A stretch of DNA of 24,119 nt from a virus. Positions 6,581-14,793 of this stretch are shown here, piece by piece. The DNA lies in the IMG/VR virus record IMGVR_UViG_3300015204_000010, positions 1-24,119 of that record, one strand, 5' to 3'. Every line of letters begins with the position of its first letter. Position 1 is the stretch's first letter. The notes under the pieces were generated by a model. The model saw nothing but the letters and a program-made list of their open reading frames with translations. It searched no databases and was not told the DNA's origin. Made by a program: the position numbers and the translations under genes.

Positions 6581-8593
6581 TTACAGGGATAGTCTGGTAG
6601 TTGAGCCGAGCAGTCCATACACAGGATCGCCGAGCGTCCAATACGTGTTGTCGTCCATCTTTTCAGCGATCACATCTTGTTGGATGTTCGTAAGATCGGC
6701 CTTTAGCGTCAGCCCGATCACTTTATAGCGCTCACTGGTACTTCCTCCGGATACGTTCATATACAGTTGTTGGTTTTGCAGCGTGATCAGCGACTCGATG
6801 TCATAGCCCAGCGCGGCGACATGTTGCCCGTTGAACACCCCGGCGATGCTGTTCCAGTACGACGGCGAAAAATGGACTTTTGTTGCGCGAAATACGGGCA
6901 GGTGATACCGGCTCAGCAAATAAGAGGCGTACACCTTCGCAAAAGTCGCGTTGGTGTTCAGCGTCAGCTTGGTGGTCGTGTCGTTGTAGCCATAGAGGTT
7001 GATGCTGCTTGCGTCAAAAGCATCCATTGTGATGGGGTTGTCCTGCACAAGCAGAGTGCCGCGCACTTGCAGAGTCGTCATATACAGAGTACCAGTCGCG
7101 GCATTGGTGATCGTCAGGTCGAGTTGCGCGCCGCTGATCCGGTACTGGAATGTTATTTGCAGCGGTGCATAAAAGGTGTAGTCGGTCGCTCGGCCATCGG
7201 CGCGCTCATTGGCTACCCAATCCGTACCCGCTACCAGGGGAAGTATCAGATCCTTAGCTCCCGCCGCCTTGCCGGATGTCTGATTAACAAACGGCAGACT
7301 GACGGTGATCGATCCTTGTCCTGGCACGGCAACAATGGCAGTAGCCTTAGCAACTACTGTACTCGTAATGGTTTGGGCTGGCGTGATGACAACGTTGATG
7401 TGGTTGAATACTTCGGTGATAGGTATCCCGGCATCCACCGTATACCCACCTGGGGCGGCAGTAAAGGTAGAGGTAGCTTGCCGGAATTGCCGTGCGTTGT
7501 TGCGCCATACGGGGACGCCGTAGGGTGTCACAAAAAAGCGCCCACCTTCACTCTCGGTCACTTCCTTGATCGCGTCCCAGGCGGTCGTGGAATACTTGCC
7601 CCACTGCATTCCTGCGTTGGGAAAGAACTGCGTCCCCACGTCGATCGAGGTCATCGGTACGGCGTCTGCTACTGCGGTCGGCTGCGTGAAAGTGAACGCG
7701 CCCGATCCGCTGAGACTGAATTGCGTGGCAACGTTTCCGGCGAGTGTGCTGGTAATGACAACGCTTGTCTGTCCGGCCATTGGAACGTTGTCGTATACGG
7801 TCGCAATCACATAACTAGGTAACGCGCTTTGTGCCCCGTAAATGACGTTTATGCCTTCGATTTGGTTGATCGAGGCTGCAAAGTCGGTAGCCGCCGAAAA
7901 GCGTGTTGCGCCGATATATACGCTGTTCGGAGTAATACACGGATAGGTATTCGTGAATGTATACGTGCCAAACTTCCCAAGCGTTGATCCGCTCAGGTTA
8001 TAGTCTGCATCCAGCACATAAATAACGTCCCCGACGCTCGGAATGCCGGTAAATACGACTGTCCCGTTTTTAAATGGCGCATTAAGTGCATTATTGATGA
8101 TCACCGGCACGAGGTTGTCCCCGGTTCGATTATATAGCAGCGGCATATTGATCTTAGAGTGCTTCAGCACGCCGATCAGATCTTCCAGCTTCAATATCGC
8201 CTCCTTTTGTGGGATACTACTGGAAGTTGGCACTATATCGACCATGTAGCCGGTAAAGATCGTCTGGCTGCTACCGCCTCCGATCGGCCCAAGCGAGACT
8301 GTCGTTTGCTGGCGCGGCGCGATCGGGTGAACGGGGTTGATAAATAAGCCGCTGCTACTCTGTTGAAAAAGCGGCGAGAAGATCGGAAAGCCGCCCACGC
8401 TGTACGGCGCGTTGGGCACACCGCCATTGTCAAGCGTAATGTCGCATGTCCCGCTGTCGGCCATAACCTCGTGTGGCGTGCGAAAGCCGCGCGTCAGCAC
8501 AAGTTTTTTAAAATAGCCTTCGATCGGTTGGGCGGTATGGGCAGGGTAATATCCCCAATTGATGTAAATATTTGAGCCAGTTAAAATAGTCAT
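6581..8593 (-). CDS. Tail-tip (minor tail, baseplate hub-like) protein with inserted beta domain
   Basis: This 670-aa protein has features of the tail-tip proteins that follow tape measure genes. Near residues 30-60 it shows a TRG...ADSGTCDITLDNGG pattern, then SPLF and TIFTGYMVDI (111-120), as in minor tail proteins that begin with a distal-tail-like barrel. Residues about 338-366 (AWDAIKEVTESEGGRFFV, then VPVWRNN) match the hub segment typical of these proteins. Between them, about 176-304, lies an extra beta-rich domain (TYTF, NSVYIGATR, then TSVVITSTLAGN) of the kind found in phage adhesion modules. The gene overlaps the tape measure stop by four bases (ATGA). It probably forms the tip that contacts the cell; host specificity by the inserted domain is inference. 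Confidence 0.8.
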   Translation of the reverse strand: MTILTGSNIYINWGYYPAHTAQPIEGYFKKLVLTRGFRTPHEVMADSGTCDITLDNGGVPNAPYSVGGFPIFSPLFQQSSSGLFINPVHPIAPRQQTTVSLGPIGGGSSQTIFTGYMVDIVPTSSSIPQKEAILKLEDLIGVLKHSKINMPLLYNRTGDNLVPVIINNALNAPFKNGTVVFTGIPSVGDVIYVLDADYNLSGSTLGKFGTYTFTNTYPCITPNSVYIGATRFSAATDFAASINQIEGINVIYGAQSALPSYVIATVYDNVPMAGQTSVVITSTLAGNVATQFSLSGSGAFTFTQPTAVADAVPMTSIDVGTQFFPNAGMQWGKYSTTAWDAIKEVTESEGGRFFVTPYGVPVWRNNARQFRQATSTFTAAPGGYTVDAGIPITEVFNHINVVITPAQTITSTVVAKATAIVAVPGQGSITVSLPFVNQTSGKAAGAKDLILPLVAGTDWVANERADGRATDYTFYAPLQITFQYRISGAQLDLTITNAATGTLYMTTLQVRGTLLVQDNPITMDAFDASSINLYGYNDTTTKLTLNTNATFAKVYASYLLSRYHLPVFRATKVHFSPSYWNSIAGVFNGQHVAALGYDIESLITLQNQQLYMNVSGGSTSERYKVIGLTLKADLTNIQQDVIAEKMDDNTYWTLGDPVYGLLGSTTRLSL

Positions 8594-11370
8594 GCCCTGG
8601 CACTCCCCAGAACTACGCCACGCTTTCCTGCCTCGTTTTGCAGCGTGTCGAAGAAAGCAGACACATCCGTGACCCCGTGAAACTGTGGGTTGTGCAGGTT
8701 GATCACCGTCTGGGTGCTGGCAGCGCTATTGCCAGCGCTCTGGGACGCAAAAGCCGCACCAGAGGCCGCCGAATTCATAGACTGCCCGCTCGACCCACCG
8801 CCACCGTTCGCCCAGCCCTGCCATGCGCCACCACCACCACGACCACCACTGGGCGCCGGTGGCCCCATCGCTCCCGGTAAATTGGCGTTCATCGCCGCGT
8901 CGGGCGGAATGCCCGCTAAAAGCGCTTGCGCCGCGCCCATTCCCATTGTTCCGCCGGGCAAAAACTGCAACAGTGGCCCCATCGCTTTTAAAATATTGAT
9001 GATGGCGTTTAGGACGGTTCTTTCCATGCTGTTGAACGCATTGGAGATAACGATCGGTAAATTAAGAAATGCCAATTGGATAGTATCCGCTGCCGTCTTT
9101 AGCGCGTCTCCTATTTTATTCCAGCCTGTTTTTACCGTTTCAGGATCGATACCCAGCAAAGTAGTTACAAACTTTACGAAGCCGTCTATCACTCCGCCAA
9201 CGATATTCCCCAGCGCCGTCACGATATTTTTGATGCCGTCTGCCAGTGCCGAGAATACGCCGCCAAGATCGCCATTTCCTAAACTGTTTACCGCTTTGAT
9301 AATGTCCGCGATCGCTGCTCCAAACGGTTGAAGGGCGTCTGCGATCCCCTTAATTACGCCTGCACCCAACGTAACTACCAGAACGCCGATCCCAGCGGCG
9401 GCCCCTGAGATGATCTTGAAAATATTTTCAATACCGGACAGGTCGAGTCCCTGAAAGTTTTTGACAAAGCCCTGTACCCCGGAAACAATAGCGTCTACTG
9501 CTGGTTTAATGGAGTTGGTCCAGAGCGTGTTAAGAGGTGTTGTAATAGACGTCACCGTGCTCGGATCAATATTGAATAACTTGACAAAAGCCTTGCCCAC
9601 CTCCGGCAAGGCCGAATTAGTGACCCAACTTCCCAAATTTGACACAATTAAAAGAATACTGGCGGTAATAGACGGTAACGCCGTGTTTCCCCAAGCAACA
9701 ACAGCCGCAGCTATTGAGGGAATGTCCACGTTGAACAGTTTGGTAATCGCCGCGCTGATAAGCGGTATGCCGGTACCAGTTACCCATTTGCCAATGTCGG
9801 AGGCCAAGTTAGTCAGCACGTAAGTAACTGTCGATAGCAGGCTGCCCGCCTCATTGCTCACTCGCGTACCGAAGTCAGGGATCAGCACAGCGTCCTGTCC
9901 GCCGCCGTCGCCCGCATCGCCGCCCATCTGCCTTCCGCCTGCCCTTCGGGGCTGCCGCCCGCTTTGCTGGTTATCGCCCGGCATACCGGTTGCCGCTTGG
10001 CTTGATGGCGGGTTAAAGATGTACTGCAACCCGTCCATTACGTCCGTGCCGATCGCCTTGAATTTATCAATAGTGGGCTGTATGGCGTTCCACACGCCGA
10101 GCACCGCATCGCGCACACCGCCGAAGTTCGTGGCAAACGCCGCCGCGAGTCCCGCAATGCCCAGGATGATCAGCCCGACCGGAGACAAAACAAGTCCCAG
10201 CACTACGCCGATCGAGCCGATCGCCGCCACGACTGGCCCGATCGCTGCGACCAGGATACCGATTACAATCCCGGCCTGAATAATGCCCGGATCTAAGTTG
10301 GTGGTAATGGCAGATACAACGCTGGTAATGCCAGTTATGATGCCGGACAGTACTGGAAGCATCTGTTGCCCAATTACAGCTAGCAGATCGGTAATAGCAT
10401 GGCTGGCAATGTCCAATTGTCCGGCGAATGTGCCGCCTGCTGCTTGCGCTGCGCCGCCGAACTCATGTTCAACTTCTGCGAGGATGAGCTTTTGAGCGCC
10501 CATCATATCACCCGATCTCTGCATGGCCTTAATCTGTTCTTTTTGCGCCTCGGTGAACGAAACGCCGATCCGCATTAAAGCCGTTAGCCCTTTGGCGGGA
10601 TCTTCCAGCGCTTTGCCGAGTTGGACCGTAGAGGACTTAAGATCTTGCCCCATCGCGGTGGACATATCGAGCACTGCCTGCGTCGCCTGCGGGAATACAT
10701 CCTTTCCTACACTTCGGAAAGTCAGCATCATCGCTTCACTGCTGATGATCGAGTCTTTGCTGTACCGCGTTTCCTCGCTGAACCCTTGCGCTAACTGCTG
10801 TAAGGCGTCGCTCGTCATATGGGTAACTTGCGCTGTTTGAGCCGCTGCATCTACCCAAATTTTTTGACCGACGGTGTTAGCGCCGAGCGCCGCATTAAGT
10901 TTGTCGCGCTTTTCGATCTCCTGATCAATTGTCACAGACAAGATCTGATGAGCGCCTTTAGCCCTCCCTAATTGAGCTTCATGCTGCGCGATCTGAGCGT
11001 TCAACATCTCGACTTGAGAACGCATTTTGTCGGCTTTAGCGCCAGTGGCTTCGGTCGCCACCGCCCAGTGTCCGGTAGAGGCCGAAGCCGCTTCGGTATG
11101 ATCGGCAGTGACAAACAATTCTTGATTTAGCTGAGCTAAAGCCGCCTCGTGATCACTGGCAGCCTTGATCGCTAATCCGAATCCGGCCACGATCGGCGCG
11201 GTAAGGCCGATCGTGGCGGCAGCGCCAAACTCACGCAAATTTCTAGTGACGCCGGAAAATGCGTCACCAAAAATACCCAATGCGCCCATGCTTTTTTGAA
11301 GCGCAGGGGTAAAGTCGTCTTGTAACGACAGCACGCCAAAAAGCGAGGAGACTTGCGTTCCGTCAGGCAT
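8590..11370 (-). CDS. Tail tape measure protein
   Basis: This 926-aa protein sets tail length and is later ejected. The N-terminal third holds the typical segment with AMGQDLKSSTVQLGKALEDP followed by GLTALMRIGVSFTEAQKEQI (about residues 245-290). Helical coiled-coil sections surround it. Hydrophobic helices lie at about 335-415 (IIQAGIVIGILVAAIGPVV, IGVVLGLVLSPVGLIILGI), and repeated Ala/Ile/Gly-rich helices follow towards the C-terminus. Two Gly-rich linkers are present, one in the middle (near 475-495) and one near the C-terminus. At about 0.15 nm per residue, the length predicts a tail near 140 nm. Its ATG overlaps the stop of the frameshifted chaperone (TGATG). Confidence 0.95.
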   Translation of the reverse strand: MPDGTQVSSLFGVLSLQDDFTPALQKSMGALGIFGDAFSGVTRNLREFGAAATIGLTAPIVAGFGLAIKAASDHEAALAQLNQELFVTADHTEAASASTGHWAVATEATGAKADKMRSQVEMLNAQIAQHEAQLGRAKGAHQILSVTIDQEIEKRDKLNAALGANTVGQKIWVDAAAQTAQVTHMTSDALQQLAQGFSEETRYSKDSIISSEAMMLTFRSVGKDVFPQATQAVLDMSTAMGQDLKSSTVQLGKALEDPAKGLTALMRIGVSFTEAQKEQIKAMQRSGDMMGAQKLILAEVEHEFGGAAQAAGGTFAGQLDIASHAITDLLAVIGQQMLPVLSGIITGITSVVSAITTNLDPGIIQAGIVIGILVAAIGPVVAAIGSIGVVLGLVLSPVGLIILGIAGLAAAFATNFGGVRDAVLGVWNAIQPTIDKFKAIGTDVMDGLQYIFNPPSSQAATGMPGDNQQSGRQPRRAGGRQMGGDAGDGGGQDAVLIPDFGTRVSNEAGSLLSTVTYVLTNLASDIGKWVTGTGIPLISAAITKLFNVDIPSIAAAVVAWGNTALPSITASILLIVSNLGSWVTNSALPEVGKAFVKLFNIDPSTVTSITTPLNTLWTNSIKPAVDAIVSGVQGFVKNFQGLDLSGIENIFKIISGAAAGIGVLVVTLGAGVIKGIADALQPFGAAIADIIKAVNSLGNGDLGGVFSALADGIKNIVTALGNIVGGVIDGFVKFVTTLLGIDPETVKTGWNKIGDALKTAADTIQLAFLNLPIVISNAFNSMERTVLNAIINILKAMGPLLQFLPGGTMGMGAAQALLAGIPPDAAMNANLPGAMGPPAPSGGRGGGGAWQGWANGGGGSSGQSMNSAASGAAFASQSAGNSAASTQTVINLHNPQFHGVTDVSAFFDTLQNEAGKRGVVLGSARA

Positions 11371-11920
11371 CAGTGTTCCATTGTTCTGATAGTTTCGTCT
11401 GCGTCAAGCAGATCAAGAATGCCGCAGGCGTCCGAGTAAGGCATGGCATCAATTTCGGCGGGCAGGACATGCAGCAGCATGGCAAGCCTTAAGCGCACGA
11501 TCGCCTGATTCTCTTCAGGCAGAAGGCTTACCTGAAGAGGGAACAGGGTCGCCTCTGTCAGTGCGCTGCCGATCCCCCCGATGCGTTCCCCGTTTCCTGC
11601 GCGGCATAGTACGCCGCGATCATCGGCTGGAACTTGTCACCGCGCAGCCAGTCGAGCGACTCGCCTTGCGACCAGTCAATCGACGCCGGAGCGTCTTTTA
11701 CGATCCAGCTAGGTGGCACGTCGATCAGCGCTTTGCAGATATAAGTCTGCATTCCGGCAAAAGCGTCGATCATAGTCTGCGGATCAGCGGACGCTTGCGC
11801 GTCGTTCATTTTTTTCTGAATGAACAGCGCTTGCTTGGCTTCCTTCCAGGACACGCGGCTAAAGTCAAAGGTCGGCACGGGTTCAACTGGCACAGCAGGC
11901 AGATTTGGCATGTCGCTCAT
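11370..11920 (-). CDS. Tail assembly chaperone, long form made by -1 frameshift (G-T type)
   Basis: This is the predicted fusion of the 120-aa chaperone with a downstream open frame. Ribosomes slipping back one base on GGGGGGA (minus strand 11579-11573, in the X-XXY-YYZ register) leave the zero frame after residue 116. They then read a further 67 codons starting IGSALTEATLFPL and ending DLLDADETIRTMEH. The extra frame ends in a TGA at 11372-11370 whose last base is the first base of the tape measure ATG. This matches the lambda G/GT arrangement, in which the long form binds the tape measure protein. The extension has no start codon of its own near its beginning, which supports expression by frameshift. 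The fusion would be 183 aa. The frameshift is inferred from sequence. Confidence 0.85.
11558..11920 (-). CDS. Tail assembly chaperone, short form (G type)
   Basis: This 120-aa protein is the zero-frame product. The ATG at 11920 overlaps the major tail protein stop (TGATG) and has GGAG seven bases upstream; a TTG one codon earlier is less likely. It is acidic and helical, with SWKEAKQALFIQKKMNDAQA near residues 24-43 and an acidic Trp-containing middle (IDWSQGESLDWLRGD). Size and position between major tail protein and tape measure match the G-type chaperones, which coat the tape measure protein before the tube polymerises. It ends NASGGSAAH just after the slippery run. Confidence 0.85.
   Translation of the reverse strand: MSDMPNLPAVPVEPVPTFDFSRVSWKEAKQALFIQKKMNDAQASADPQTMIDAFAGMQTYICKALIDVPPSWIVKDAPASIDWSQGESLDWLRGDKFQPMIAAYYAAQETGNASGGSAAH
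11573..11579 (-). promoter_or_regulatory. -1 ribosomal frameshift slippery heptamer GGGGGGA
   Basis: Six G residues and an A sit in the codon register G GGG GGA near the end of the short chaperone frame, six codons (including the stop) from its end. Slippage by one base joins it to an open frame that runs exactly to the tape measure start. The type of signal and its position are conserved among tailed phages. Confidence 0.85.
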
Positions 11921-12339
11921 CAATAAACTCCGCCGCTAAACATATCGACTGTTGGTGCGGCTGCCCCGACTGCGCTCATCGCGAACATAACCTTGTCCTT
12001 AACGACTTTCTGAGTAAAGCCGCCATCTGACCACACGATTTGTTGAACATGGCGCGGTTTCGTGCTGACGTTTCCTTCAGGTCCGTATTCGAGTGTGTGC
12101 AGTGTTCCCGGCGCGAGGAGACCGCCCAGCAACGCGCCGACACTGCCGACGATGTACGCAAGCGTTACCTTCCAGGCCGTTTCGTTAATTCCGGCGGCCA
12201 TCTGCTTATGTACAGCGCCTGTTCCGGCGGTGACATCCATCGTCGAGTTTTTCACGCTGGGGTTGGCTTCGCACCAATAAGCACCGATGTTCACGCCGTC
12301 GATCGCGATGTAGGGCGTATTACCATTGTAAGCGGGCAC
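11920..12339 (-). CDS. Major tail tube protein
   Basis: This 139-aa protein starts with GTG at 12339, with AAAGGA eight bases upstream. The sequence opens with NGNTPYIAIDGVNIGAYW, a pattern of tail-tube proteins that begin on a beta strand. It then has alternating strands with many Gly, Thr and Val residues (for example ETAWKVTLAYIVG) and a charged FTQKVVKDKVMFAM strand near the end. Its position, downstream of the tail terminator and before the chaperone pair, identifies it as the tube subunit. It is short for the family but within the range of small siphophage tubes. The assignment rests more on position and composition than on a diagnostic motif. Confidence 0.8.
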   Translation of the reverse strand: MPAYNGNTPYIAIDGVNIGAYWCEANPSVKNSTMDVTAGTGAVHKQMAAGINETAWKVTLAYIVGSVGALLGGLLAPGTLHTLEYGPEGNVSTKPRHVQQIVWSDGGFTQKVVKDKVMFAMSAVGAAAPTVDMFSGGVY

Positions 12340-12341
12340 AG

Positions 12342-12803
12342 TTAGTTCCTTTCCATTCTGAACTTGTATCGCGCCCCATCGTGATAGATGGGGCGTGCGT
12401 TTTCCACGTTTTCGATCATGTGAAGCGACTGCTCTTTAGTGGCCGTCGCAATGTTCCAGAACGAGCCGCCGAGCAACTTGCTCGGCGGCGCGTACCCTGG
12501 CAGTCCGTTATCGATCGTTCCGGCATCGTGCAGTAGATCGTTAATACGGCCTGCTCCTGCAAACGAAGTTTCCATGTCATCCGCAACGCACTTGATGTAC
12601 ATCACCGTGATCGCGCCCGGTACGCGCGTCCACATCGGCTCAATGTCGCTAACCATCACCATAATCACATACGGGCGCGTGTTTCCGTTTCCGGTCTGCG
12701 TGCTTTCCGTGTTGTAGATCCGGCTGCCCCACATCTCCGTGCCGTTTTGCGCAAGCTGTTGGATCACGGCGCGATACAATGCGGCTACGTTGGACTCAGC
12801 CAT
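12342..12803 (-). CDS. Tail terminator / tail completion protein
   Basis: This 153-aa protein sits between the gp10-like gene and the major tail protein, the place of the lambda gpU or SPP1 gp17 type tail terminator. These cap the tube and join it to the head. The N-terminal helix (ESNVAALYRAVIQQLAQNG) followed by strands (PYVIMVMVSDIE, AITVMYIKCVADD) and another helix suits that alpha/beta fold. Its ATG overlaps the upstream gene by eight bases and has no strong ribosome binding site, so translational coupling is likely. Confidence 0.7.
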   Translation of the reverse strand: MAESNVAALYRAVIQQLAQNGTEMWGSRIYNTESTQTGNGNTRPYVIMVMVSDIEPMWTRVPGAITVMYIKCVADDMETSFAGAGRINDLLHDAGTIDNGLPGYAPPSKLLGGSFWNIATATKEQSLHMIENVENARPIYHDGARYKFRMERN

Positions 12804-13224
12804 GTATGTTCAGCGCCGTCCGCGCGTCCGCTTCCAGTCTGCCGCCCGTGCTCCAGTTGTCGAAAACGGGACCAATGAACGGGCGCGCTTCCATGTTTCC
12901 AGTGCCCAACTCCAGATAGATCCCGTAAGAAACGCCATCACCGACGTAAACCGTATGTTCACGCTGCGAGTCTTTTTCCCACCGGATCGACGCTCGCAGC
13001 GCACCGGTATCCGGCGTTGGCGGATGTCCCGGCAACGATGCCACATGTTCCGCGCCGCCGTGCATGTAAGTGCGTCCGGGCGGTGAAGTCCCCATGCTGA
13101 GCTTTACTTCACCGACCATCTGCTCAGCTACCCCGGCCAGCCAGCTATCAACATTGCCGCCGTTTTGGGCGATAATGCGAGCCGCTACGCTTACATCCAT
13201 CCGGTAGGTTGCCTCACTGCTCAC
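12796..13224 (-). CDS. HK97 gp10-like neck/tail protein
   Basis: This 142-aa protein has a GTG start overlapping the preceding stop (GTGA). It shows the family pattern: a helical N-terminal region, a central TPDTGALRASIRWE segment (about 69-82), and the characteristic YLELGTGNMEARPFIGP (about 102-118) before a last helix. The Gly-Thr-rich loop followed by RPF is the hallmark of HK97 gp10-like proteins, which act at the head-tail joining region. The loop between about 46 and 68 is His/Gly/Pro-rich. Confidence 0.9.
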   Translation of the reverse strand: MSSEATYRMDVSVAARIIAQNGGNVDSWLAGVAEQMVGEVKLSMGTSPPGRTYMHGGAEHVASLPGHPPTPDTGALRASIRWEKDSQREHTVYVGDGVSYGIYLELGTGNMEARPFIGPVFDNWSTGGRLEADARTALNIHG

Positions 13225-13610
13225 GGCTGATCCCCTCGTTCTCGCGTGATATAGGCCACGTTTGCCACGCTGTCGGTATCCGCTTCCTGCAAGCTCGCGA
13301 TGTCATAGCGAAGGCCGTTCACGGTGACGCGCATCCCCAGCCCTAGCGCCGTCAAGGGGCCAACGATCAGCCGGTAGTTGTCTTTGATCGACAAGGCATC
13401 TCCGATCAAGCCTGACATCGGACGTACCCGCTTTGTGGTATCGATCAGACGGCACGGAACCTTCGTCGCGATAATCACCCATCGGTTGATCTGTTCGCCG
13501 TATTGCCCCGTGCCCGGAGCGCGCTGCTCGATCAGGCAGATGTCCGTCAGAAAGCGACTGAGCGCTTTAGCAACGACGCCTAAACTGTGGGTGGGAACAG
13601 CGCGCGGCAT
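13221..13610 (-). CDS. Head closure / head-tail adaptor protein
   Basis: This 129-aa protein is mostly beta: strands include WVIIATKVPCRLI, NYRLIVGP, MRVTVNGLRYDIASL and VANVAYITRER. A small beta barrel reading out as variable, oxidised or reported values such as VNGLRYDIASLQEADT is typical of SPP1 gp16-type head closure proteins (stoppers). Its ATG follows the stop of the connector gene directly. It overlaps the gp10-like gene by four bases. The assignment rests on fold-like pattern plus conserved gene order. Confidence 0.75.
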   Translation of the reverse strand: MPRAVPTHSLGVVAKALSRFLTDICLIEQRAPGTGQYGEQINRWVIIATKVPCRLIDTTKRVRPMSGLIGDALSIKDNYRLIVGPLTALGLGMRVTVNGLRYDIASLQEADTDSVANVAYITRERGDQP

Positions 13611-14039
13611 TTACCAGCCCCATCCGCCGAGACTGCCAGCGTTCGGATCATACTGATTGTTCTGTCCCTGCTGCGTCTGGCTGTAGTTAGGCGGCGCGCT
13701 GTTCCCGGAGTCGGGACGGTACGTGTGTACCGTGCTTCCGTTGATCGCCGGGATATTCCACTGGCGCCGATAGTTTCTCAGCATGGCGTTATAGGTGTCT
13801 AACGCCTGTGCCGGGCTTACCGTCAGCCAGTCCGCCGTAAACGTTCGTTCCGATCCCAGCTTGCTTATCAACTGTTGGACCAGGACGATCGTGGTCATCT
13901 GATACGAGCCATACTCGCTCTGCATAAACGCGATCTCGGTGTCATCCCAGATCGGGTTAGTCGGATCACTATCACCGGTGTAAAACCTGATCCGCGCTAA
14001 GTCGGTATAGGGCGGAACAAGGTTGTAGGTAAACGGCAT
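13611..14039 (-). CDS. Head-tail connector (adaptor) protein
   Basis: This 142-aa protein has the pattern of gp6/gp15-like connector proteins: an N-terminal DLARIRFYTGDSD segment, WDDTEIAFMQSEYGS (about 31-45), then a long helix with VLVQQLISKLGS. A second segment carries a LDTYNAMLRNYRRQW helix. The tail is Gln/Asn/Gly-rich and probably disordered. Such proteins form a ring below the portal and bind the head closure protein. The ATG overlaps the upstream stop (TAATG). Confidence 0.8.
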   Translation of the reverse strand: MPFTYNLVPPYTDLARIRFYTGDSDPTNPIWDDTEIAFMQSEYGSYQMTTIVLVQQLISKLGSERTFTADWLTVSPAQALDTYNAMLRNYRRQWNIPAINGSTVHTYRPDSGNSAPPNYSQTQQGQNNQYDPNAGSLGGWGW

Positions 14040-14347
14040 TACCAGCCTACCATTCCGATACCACTGGTCGCAGCGCTGTATACGCTGACGTTTGTCACAT
14101 ACACCTCGTTCGCCATGACGAACGATCCAACAGCGTTAGCCGACCCGAACAGCACAAAGTCGAAGTTTGTAGGGCTGACAGTCGGCGCGGCAGGGTTATC
14201 GTTGAACTTAAAGTAAGCGACGGACGCGGACGCATTCGAGACGATCGCGTAACTCTGTCCGACAGGGAACGAAAGGACACTGGCGGTACTCGCTGTCAGT
14301 ACCCCTGTTGCCTTAGTAGACGGTCCGCGCGCTTGTGTTAGCCCCAT
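14039..14347 (-). CDS. Small beta-rich virion protein
   Basis: This 102-aa protein lies between major capsid and connector genes and overlaps both neighbours (TAATG at both joints). It is rich in Ser, Ala, Val and Phe with alternating strands (YAIVSNASASVAYFKF, NFDFVLFGSANAVGSFV, VYVTNVSVYSA) and has almost no charged residues, which suggests a beta-sandwich. A decoration or small head protein is likely. No named family is recognised. Confidence 0.65.
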   Translation of the reverse strand: MGLTQARGPSTKATGVLTASTASVLSFPVGQSYAIVSNASASVAYFKFNDNPAAPTVSPTNFDFVLFGSANAVGSFVMANEVYVTNVSVYSAATSGIGMVGW

Positions 14348-14784
14348 TAGCTCACCGTTACGCCGTTGAGTGACACGACGTAGAAGTTCCCCTGATAGGC
14401 CATCAGGATCGCGCTGTTGCCTTTAGCCGCCGTCCACGTCAGGACACCGGAAGCGCCCTTAGCGTTGAAGCCGACCGTGCCTTGCGTCACCGTGTGCGCC
14501 TGGGCAGTAGCAGACACGATCGTCAGCATCTTATAGTCATCGGTGCCGACGACTGGTGCTGGGATAGTCAGCGCTGCCGCCGCGCCCGCAGTGATCGCGA
14601 ATGCAGCATTGCCTAACGGAACGGTCATTGCACCGGATGCCGCGAGCGCCGTTCCCGGCTGAACAACCGCTCCGGACAGTCCGCCGGGGAAGTTGCCTTT
14701 ACGCAGGGTTCGATCGACTAGCCGCGTTACACCATCGTCGGCCTGAATGTGCGCGTTGAGAATGTCGAGGTTTGTTACAGACAT
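14347..14784 (-). CDS. Putative capsid decoration or head-fibre protein
   Basis: This 145-aa protein has a helical N-terminus (NLDILNAHIQADDGVTRLVD) and a beta-rich remainder. It includes a LTIPAPVVGTDDYKMLTIVS segment followed by AHTVTQGTVGFNAKGAS and a final LMAYQGNFYVVSLNG strand. This last pattern is common in small phage structural proteins encoded next to the major capsid gene, some of which are head fibres or decoration proteins. The family recognition is from memory and the exact role is uncertain. Its start has AGAGG six bases upstream. Confidence 0.65.
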   Translation of the reverse strand: MSVTNLDILNAHIQADDGVTRLVDRTLRKGNFPGGLSGAVVQPGTALAASGAMTVPLGNAAFAITAGAAAALTIPAPVVGTDDYKMLTIVSATAQAHTVTQGTVGFNAKGASGVLTWTAAKGNSAILMAYQGNFYVVSLNGVTVS

Positions 14785-14793
14785 TGGAACCTC

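Noticed and set aside
6767-7822. 351-codon plus-strand frame
   Set aside because: It lies wholly antisense to the tail-tip gene, has Arg/Gly/Cys-rich low-quality composition and no ribosome binding site. The minus-strand product has recognisable family features.
11561-11926. 121-codon plus-strand frame opposite the tail chaperone
   Set aside because: It mirrors the chaperone almost exactly, and the minus strand has coupling, ribosome binding site and frameshift signal.
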